From positions 3,808,843 through 3,872,842 of the forward strand of contig NC_092044.1 of assembly GCF_003086295.3 (NCBI RefSeq): DNA of 64,000 bases, written 5' to 3'. This DNA comes from Arachis hypogaea. Its lineage: Eukaryota; Streptophyta; Magnoliopsida; Fabales; Fabaceae. The notes below the pieces were generated by a model. It worked only from the letters and a program-made list of their open reading frames with translations, was not told where the DNA came from and searched no databases. This document shows positions 57,216 to 64,000 of this stretch, piece by piece. Both the position numbers and the translations under genes were made by a program. Numbering within the stretch: the first letter of the stretch is position 1; the number at the start of each line of letters is the position of its first letter.

Positions 57216-57791
57216 GTACCTTCTTAAATTACAAATGCAAAGCTTGTAGGAGGACAGTTGTATGCCGTGTAATTTGTATATTAACTTCTAAGTCTTGTAT
57301 GCTCTGTAATTCATATACTACTTATTATAATTCATAGTGAAAGGAGGACAGTTGAAATAGAAGTTTAGCTTAATTAATAAAAAACGTTACTCTCTGTGTA
57401 CAGCACAAAATCAATCAAGAGAACCATCTATGTTTCTACACTTTGTTGCTTTTTTCTCCCTATAATTGCTCCCATTATTTTAACCGGTATTGGCACAACC
57501 ACCAATATAGTATAATAGAATTATTCTTTATTATTATGAGATCTGTCAAAACATCTCAGTGTGAGGAAGACTAAGTCAATATCTTTTAATTTATGGCTTA
57601 GTTTTGGAAGGATTTTAAATTATTGTTTGTGAAGGCAGGAGCCAAGGTGTCCCAAGTCATTCAAGTCAAGGAACGTTGTATGTTTTATTATTTATTAAAT
57701 TAATATTTTATGTGCAAGTGGATTCAATTTAATTATTATGCATGTTTCAGCACTATACAAGTATATAATACTAAGCCACGAACATGGTTAG
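57216..57791. other. duplicated spacer, cut by a retroelement
   Basis: Parallel to 45891-46450, ending ACTAAGCCACGAACATGGTTAG, the sequence that elsewhere stands ~130-150 bases upstream of an NLR start codon. Here the gypsy LTR begins. Confidence 0.7.
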
Positions 57792-59671
57792 TGTCATGGC
57801 CCGAACCAAGCCATGACTGGCGCTCAAGGGACAAGTCCCTCAGCAAGCCAAACGATCAAATTCTCAGAAAAACGGACAGAACCTCCTCTGTTTCTAGGAC
57901 CTTACCAACATAAGTATTAACTCCCTATATCAAAAATAAACATCCATTTCCAAAGACAACAACATATTCCAACCATATCCACAACCAAATATATCCAAAA
58001 TATGCATCATATATATATCAAGTTGATAACTAGAGTATATAGTTAAATCCATAAGTCTTACATAACCAAATCATAATTACTACCTAAACAGTTCAAGATT
58101 CAAAATAACATAACCCACACGAGAATCCTGCCTGTGACATATGGAGCATTGACATAATCTAAATTTTGAGTAAAGGTTCCATTACATAATACTTAGCCCT
58201 TGGAAAGAAGAAGGGCTCACCAAAATGACTAAGATCTACTGAGGGGCAGGTGGAATGGAACCTGGAATGACTCCTGTATCTGAAAAACATGGAAATATAA
58301 TAGGGTGAGTTTTGCAACTCAGTGAGCAAACATTATATCTACAACCCACACGAGACAATACAAGTTTTACCATGAAAATTATACTTCTTTTCAAAGATAA
58401 GGAATCCATATTAAGTAACTATGCAAATAAATAGATAAATAAGTAAGCAGAATGAACTGAAATGGGAGTTCTCATTCCAGAAGTCAAATCAAATCGAATA
58501 TTACACATCAAGGGCGGCTCCACCTCTAAGGGTAGCCCTTTCCTCTAGTGTGCCCGTACGGTATAACAGATCCAACGTGTGGCCTACACGTTAGGCTAGC
58601 AACGCCCCTGCTAGCTGAGGTCTGAGCCAGATGCATCTAGGTTAACGTCATAACTGCCGTTAACTACGGTTTTCTAGTCAGAGTCTCCCAAACCAATCCA
58701 AACCAAATCACTTATAAAAATCTCTAGTGCTTATAACATAATACTAAATTCCATAACAAATCAATATATATAGGATTGCATACTAAAATTTACTTAAAAT
58801 TTAAATAAGGTCAAATAAGAAAACATTTATACTTTACAAAATATATAAATATCATCTCGTGTGTATTTTTATAAAATTGTAAGTTTCACAAATCAATATT
58901 TATTTTCAAAAATTCAGAAATCACAATAATAAAATATTTTCAAACTCCAAAATTAATGATTCAACATAGATATTGATAATAATATATTTAAAAATAATTA
59001 TAGATATAATATCCACTCACAACTTGATTCAAAAGAACCGGAAGCAACTCTGAGCGCGTCAACGAGCTACCAAATGATGTCCAATAATTCTACAACTCTA
59101 GAAATATGACAATAATGATATTTGTGAGCTACTAATATTGTCAATTAACATAATCTTACTCACCTTGACAAAAGCCCCAAATTTTCTAACCCTAATAACC
59201 CTAATTCGGATTTATACATACCCATAAATATATAGATGACAAAAATTGGGAATATGGCTAATTATTGAGTCAAAGAGTTACCTTGAAGCCTCAATAATAA
59301 TTGGAACTCAAGGATTGAATGGTTCCTTCACTCATTAAGTTGAAATCACATGATTTGGAGGTTTTGAGAAAATAAGATTTTGAATAAACAGAGGTAGAGT
59401 AGAGAAGAAAAGAAAGCAAGATGATAAAGGTGAGTTTGATGATATAGGGTGGTTGATGCAAGGAGAAGAGATGAGGAATTGTAGTTGAGAAAGGAAGAGA
59501 AGAGAGGATTTTTAGTGTTGTTGTTAGGAAGAAATAAAAAGAAGAAATGAAAGAAAGAAGGGGAGTGTCGAAGGAGGGGGGCACGGAGAAGAGAAAAGAA
59601 ATGTTTAAGTGGGGGCATGTGCCCCCACGTGCTCTCCCCCCCCCCCTTTTTTTTTTTTGTCGGTTACTACA
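57792..59671 (-). repeat. 3' LTR of the gypsy element
   Basis: 1880 bases. On the minus strand it begins TGTAGTAACCGACAAAAA and ends GGTTCGGGCCATGACA, giving TG...CA ends. Small open frames within it (for example 59291-59773 minus) have low-complexity content and are not called as genes. Confidence 0.88.
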
Positions 59672-59684
59672 TTCTCTCCCCCTT
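59672..59684 (-). other. polypurine tract of the gypsy element
   Basis: Minus strand TTAAGGGGGAGAGAA lies directly against the start of the 3' LTR, as required for plus-strand priming. Confidence 0.85.
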
Positions 59685-59822
59685 AAGAAATTCGGTCCCC
59701 GAATTTCGAATTTATATACGGTGATAAGTGTGATAGTTACCTTTAGACTCAAACAAATACGGATATTTGTCACGCATAGCGTCCTCCATTTCCCAAGTTG
59801 CTTCTTCTACCGAATGATTCTT

Positions 59823-61757
59823 CTAAACAACTTTCACAGATGCTATCTCTTTAGAACGTAGTTTCTTTACTTGGCGATCAACGATAGCCACGGGTTCCTC
59901 TTCAAATGATAAATCCTCCTTTAGCTCTATGGCTTGTGGTGTAAGCACATGAGATGGGTCAGAAAGGTATTTGCGCAACATTGACACGTGAAAAACTGGA
60001 TGAATCATAGACAACTCAGACGGTAGTGCCAAGCGATAAGCGACTACACCTATTCTGTCCAATATCTCAAATGGACCAATATAACGAGGACTTAGCTTCC
60101 CTCTTTTTCGAAACCTCATCACTCCCTTCATAGGTGACACCTTAAGAAACACTTGATCACCCACTGAAAATTCTAAGTTACGCCTCCTATTATCAACATA
60201 AGCCTTCTGCCTACTCTGAGCTGCTAATAAACGTTCTCTTATTATGCGAACCTTCTCAACCGCATCTTGTACCAAATTTGGCCCTAAAAGCTTAATCTCG
60301 CCAACCTCAAACCACCCAATAGGTGACCTGCATCTTCTCCCATAAAGAGCCTCAAATGGTGCCATTTGAATGCTGGCTTGATAACTATTATTATAAGAGA
60401 ACTCGATCAAAGGTAGATAGCTGTCCCGATTCCCACCAAAATCTAGAACACAACACCTTAACATGTCTTCCAATATCTGGATCGTCCTCTCTGATTGCCC
60501 ATCGGTTTGAGGGTGAAAAGCTGTGCTAAGATCTAGACGAGTTCCTAACGCTTTTTGAAAAGATTTCCAAAAATGAGAGGTGAACTGGGGCCCGCGATCT
60601 GAAATAATGGACACTGGAATTCCATGTAGCTTAACTATCTCATCAACATAAAGTTGAGCATACCGAGCTGCACTGAAAGTTGTTTTCACCGGAAGAAAGT
60701 GAGCTGACTTCGTCATTCTATCCACAATTACCCAAATTGAATCAAAACCTTTAAAACTACGAGGTAAACCTGTTACAAAATCCATTGTAATCCTTTCCCA
60801 CTTCCATTCAGGTATCTCAATCTGTTGTAATAACCCAGCAGGTCTTTGATGTTCAGCTTTAACTTGTTGGCAAGTTAAGCAATGAGAAACAAAAACTCCT
60901 ATGTCTTTCTTCATGCCTTCCCACCAAAACAATTGTTTCAAATCTTGATACATCTTATTGGAGCCTGGATGAACGGTATACTTAGAATTGTGAGCCTCCT
61001 CCAAAATAGCTTTCTTCAAGTCGGGGTTATCTGGCACACATAAGCGTTGACCACAACGCAACACATCTTGATCAAGAGAAAAGTCTGAGTTCCTCCCATT
61101 GCGAACATCTTCCATAAGCTTTCTTAGTTTCGGATCATCACTTTGTGCAACCTTGATCTGTTCTATCAGGGAAGATTGGGTTCGAACATGTGCTAAGAAA
61201 ACTCCTGATTCTCCAAGATCAAATTGAATTCCATTGGCCTCCAATTGATGAACTTCTTCAACAATTGGTCTCCTTCCAAGAGTGATATGGGCCAAGCTAC
61301 CCATAGATTTCCTACTGAGGGCATCTGCTACAACATTTGCCTTTCCAGGATGATACAAAATGGTACAATCATAATCTTTTAGCAACTCCATCCATCTCCG
61401 TTGCCTTAAATTTAAATCCTTTTGTTGGAATATATACTTCAAACTCTTGTGATCCGTATAGATCTCACAGGTCTCACCATAAAGGTAATGTCTCCAAATC
61501 TTTAAAGCAAAGACGACCGCTGCCATCTCCAGGTCATGAGTTGGATAATTCTGCTCATGCTTCTTGAGTTGTCGCGAGGCATAGGCAATAACGCGGCCAT
61601 GCTGCATTAATACACAACCAAGTCCTATCCGAGATGCATCACAAAATACTGAGAATCCCCCAGACCCAGAAGGTAAAACAAGAACTGGTGCTGAGGTTAG
61701 ACAAGCCTTAAGTGTCTGAAAACTTTCCTCACAAGCTTCTGACCATTGAAACTTCAC
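59823..61757 (-). pseudogene. gypsy pol, C-terminal part: RNase H, integrase, chromodomain-like tail
   Basis: Continues the frame of 61764-64000 after one TAG codon. RNase [34 protein letters not shown]. Integrase zinc region: [26 protein letters not shown]. Catalytic [34 protein letters not shown]. Tail [19 protein letters not shown] and [12 protein letters not shown] stops at a second TAG (59823-59825). Beyond it the same frame continues KNHSVEEATWEMEDAMR, so the chromodomain-like end is cut off by this stop. Confidence 0.93.
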
Positions 61758-61763
61758 ATTCTT

Positions 61764-64000
61764 CTAAGTTAACTTGGTTAATGGTGCCGAAATTCTCGAA
61801 AAGTCCTTGATGAATCGCCGATAGTAACCGGCCAACCCTAGGAAGCTGCGAATTTCTGTCACTGTAGTTGGCCTTGGCCACTTCTGAACGGCTTCAACCT
61901 TCTTTGGATCCACCATGATTCCATCTTTTGATATCACATGCCCCAAGAATGTCACTTGATCAAGCCAAAACTCACATTTAGAAAACTTAGCATAAAGCTT
62001 GTGATCCCTTAAGGTTTGTAACACAATCCTCAAATGATACTCATGCTCCGTAGCACTTTTCGAATACACCAAGATATCATCAATGAAGACGATAACAAAG
62101 CGGTCCAAGAAAGGTTTGAAGACTCGATTCATTAAGTCCATGAAAGCTGCAGGCGCATTCGTCAGGCCAAAGGACATTACTAAGAACTCATAGTGCCCAT
62201 AGCGAGTACGAAAAGCAGTTTTCGGAATGTCTTCCTCTTTTATCTTCAATTGATGGTACCCTGAACGCAAGTCGATTTTTGAGAAACAGGTAGCTCCTTG
62301 AAGTTGATCAAACAAATCATCAATCCTTGGCAATGGATACTTGTTGCGAACAGTTATCTTATTGAGCTGACGATAATTCACACATAGTCGCATCGTCCCA
62401 TCCTTCTTCTTTACGAATAGAACAGGAGCTCCCCACGGAGAAGTGCTAGGACGAATGAATCCTTTCTCTAGCATATCTTCCAATTGAACTTTTAATTCTC
62501 GTAACTCAGTTGGAGCCATACGATAGGGAGGAATGGACACAGGTTGGACTCCTGGAGCTAATTCTATGGAAAACTCAACTTCGCGATTAGGTGGCATCCC
62601 TGGTAGCTCATCAGGGAACACATCAGGAAATTCTCTAACTATAGGAACCTGATCAAGACTAGGCACTTCAGCATCAACATCTCTAACAACTGCCAGAAAT
62701 CCTTGGTTTCCCTTATCCATCAATTGCATAGCACTCATAGATGAGATGATGCTAGCTAAAGTGGGACAGTCATCACCCTTAAAAACAAAAGGTGAGATAC
62801 CCGGTATGTCAAACTTTACAGTTTTGGAGTAACAGCCCACATCAGCACGACAAGCTGCTAACCAATCCATGCCTAAGATGACATCAATATCTTCCATTGG
62901 TTCTAAAAGGATCAAATCAGCTAAGGTTTCAACGGTATTAATTCTAACAACACAAGACCGAAATACGACTCGAACCATCGTGGAGACTCCAAGCGGAGTG
63001 CCAACATGAAATGGGTGGGATAACAGTTCAGGTTGTTTACCGAAACGAGATGCAAGATGTGGAGATACATATGAATAATGAGAACCCGTATCAAATAACA
63101 CTCGAGCATCTAAAGAACAAACTTGTAAAGTACCTGCCACCCCAGCATGAGAAGCTTGAGCATCTTGACGTGTTAAGGCATACACACGTGCCTGACCTCT
63201 TCCTCTTTGGCTCCCTCCTCTGTTATAAGTCTGACCCCTGCCACCTGCTCCTCTGCCACTAGGACCAGAAGAATTTCCAAGAGACATAGCTGAAGATGAT
63301 GGCATTGGTGTTGTAGGACGTGCAATACCTGGAGCAAAGCCTCCTCTAAAATTTGGACAATCCCTCCTAAGATGACCAGATTGACCACAACCAAAACATG
63401 CACCAGTAGCCTTGAAACATATACCGGAATGGTAACTCCCACACTGAAGACAATAGGGCTGAGCTGGCCTTGTCTGATTTGAACCCTGTGCACTAGATTG
63501 AGAGGTGCTCTTAACAAAAGGTCTGGGATTCGAAACACTCATGGGAGCAGATCCAGAAGAAGCAACCCCACCAAAAGATGCTTGAGGACGAGCTCGATAC
63601 CCCGAATAACCTTGCTGATTAGTTTGACCATGATGAGATTGAAATCCTCCTAAACTAGATCCACCAGAAAATTGTCCCTTCATCTTGGGCTTCTTACCAA
63701 CATCCTTAAAAGCATTTCTCTCCGCTATCCCAGCTTCAATTCCATAGGCAGAGTTTAGGACATCCTTAAAAGACATGCGTCCGACTTCAGGCATAAGAGT
63801 AGTGAACATAGGTTCTGCCAATCCACGAACGAAACGACGAACTTTCATCTCTTCTGAATTCACCAAATACGGAGCACTCTTAGAAAGTCTAGTAAACTCC
63901 TTAGCATACTCAGTCACTGTCATATTCTCTTGCCTTAATCTTTCAAAGGCAATTGCATCTTCTGCTTGCTTGTTAGCTGGATAGAATCGAGCAAGAAACT
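61764..64000 (-). CDS. gypsy gag-pol, N-terminal part: gag, protease, reverse transcriptase (5' end outside window)
   Basis: The frame is open from the window edge to 61764. Gag: [20 protein letters not shown], then a Gly/Ser/Gln-rich linker and the zinc knuckle [14 protein letters not shown]. Protease: [12 protein letters not shown] and ILGMDWL. Reverse transcriptase: [35 protein letters not shown], catalytic [23 protein letters not shown], and [17 protein letters not shown] just before the break. The frame ends at a TAG immediately after LTKLT, where related elements continue without interruption. Confidence 0.93.
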   Translation of the reverse strand, partial: FLARFYPANKQAEDAIAFERLRQENMTVTEYAKEFTRLSKSAPYLVNSEEMKVRRFVRGLAEPMFTTLMPEVGRMSFKDVLNSAYGIEAGIAERNAFKDVGKKPKMKGQFSGGSSLGGFQSHHGQTNQQGYSGYRARPQASFGGVASSGSAPMSVSNPRPFVKSTSQSSAQGSNQTRPAQPYCLQCGSYHSGICFKATGACFGCGQSGHLRRDCPNFRGGFAPGIARPTTPMPSSSAMSLGNSSGPSGRGAGGRGQTYNRGGSQRGRGQARVYALTRQDAQASHAGVAGTLQVCSLDARVLFDTGSHYSYVSPHLASRFGKQPELLSHPFHVGTPLGVSTMVRVVFRSCVVRINTVETLADLILLEPMEDIDVILGMDWLAACRADVGCYSKTVKFDIPGISPFVFKGDDCPTLASIISSMSAMQLMDKGNQGFLAVVRDVDAEVPSLDQVPIVREFPDVFPDELPGMPPNREVEFSIELAPGVQPVSIPPYRMAPTELRELKVQLEDMLEKGFIRPSTSPWGAPVLFVKKKDGTMRLCVNYRQLNKITVRNKYPLPRIDDLFDQLQGATCFSKIDLRSGYHQLKIKEEDIPKTAFRTRYGHYEFLVMSFGLTNAPAAFMDLMNRVFKPFLDRFVIVFIDDILVYSKSATEHEYHLRIVLQTLRDHKLYAKFSKCEFWLDQVTFLGHVISKDGIMVDPKKVEAVQKWPRPTTVTEIRSFLGLAGYYRRFIKDFSRISAPLTKLT

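Larger units (their letters stand above)
57792..64000 (-). mobile_element. Ty3/gypsy retrotransposon (chromovirus, Tekay/Del-like), partial at window edge
   Basis: Minus-strand element. The 3' LTR is at 57792-59671, a purine tract sits beside it, and the gag-pol frame extends past 64000. Pol order protease-RT-RNase H-integrase is that of Ty3/gypsy, and the C-terminal tail after the integrase ([16 protein letters not shown]..., [14 protein letters not shown]) is chromodomain-like. It is inserted in the last copy of the IDH/NLR duplicated module. The flanking 5-mer GTTAG (57787-57791) should be the target duplication, but the other end is outside the window. Confidence 0.93.

Noticed and set aside
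1..64000. CRISPR arrays, bacterial operons, riboswitches, tRNA and rRNA genes
   Set aside because: Looked for repeated spacers, cloverleaf-like segments and rRNA signatures and saw none; the window is plant nuclear DNA. A covariance-model scan would be decisive for tRNAs and small RNAs.

Overview
This is plant nuclear DNA: AT-rich, intron-split genes with GT-AG (once GC-AG) junctions, plastid and mitochondrial housekeeping enzymes, PPR genes, CC-NBS-LRR resistance-type genes, and Ty1/copia, Ty3/gypsy, LINE and MITE-like elements. Overall character suggests a dicot, perhaps a legume such as Arachis; that is an impression, not something I can prove here. No bacterial-type features were seen.

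Left third (1-23.6 kb). One well-supported gene, myo-inositol oxygenase (MIOX, minus, 11 exons, 6603-9609), lies among repeats: two related ~0.8-1.1 kb elements (991-1830, 4131-5210), a fold-back element with ~190 bp arms (2728-3513), a repeat block found whole at 2030-2720 but split around the MIOX 5' end, and diverged tandem repeats (10830-11340). From 12.9 to 21.6 kb is a transposon nest: a 5'-truncated LINE with a 17 bp target duplication inside a non-coding LTR element, itself inside a decayed DNA transposon.

Middle (23.6-37 kb). A broken 5' copy of the NAD-isocitrate dehydrogenase (IDH) gene runs directly into an intronless P-class PPR gene (26153-27847), whose first ATG is an internal Met codon of IDH exon 2. 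Next come a probable solo LTR, a 10-exon plastid glucose-6-phosphate dehydrogenase with both thiol-switch cysteines (29888-33233, minus), and the one intact IDH catalytic-subunit gene (34334-36738, plus, 7 exons).

Right (37-57.8 kb). An IDH + spacer + NLR module has been repeatedly duplicated. It gives one intact 1345-aa CC-NBS-LRR gene (38578-42615), an IDH pseudogene (43083-44549), a second NLR broken by frameshifts and an internally deleted copia element (46585-52140), a third IDH relic (52836-53814), and an IDH last-exon fragment (56787-56978) lying head-on against a second intronless PPR gene (54641-56869, minus). The ORF of that PPR gene extends into the antisense strand of the IDH exon.

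Far right (57.8-64 kb). A Ty3/gypsy chromovirus-like element on the minus strand interrupts the last duplicated module at the sequence that precedes the NLR genes elsewhere. Its polyprotein carries two in-frame TAG codons and runs off the window. MIOX, G6PDH and IDH are metabolic genes that look like neighbours by chance. The coherent local story is the duplication, fragmentation and reuse of IDH sequence around NLR and PPR genes.
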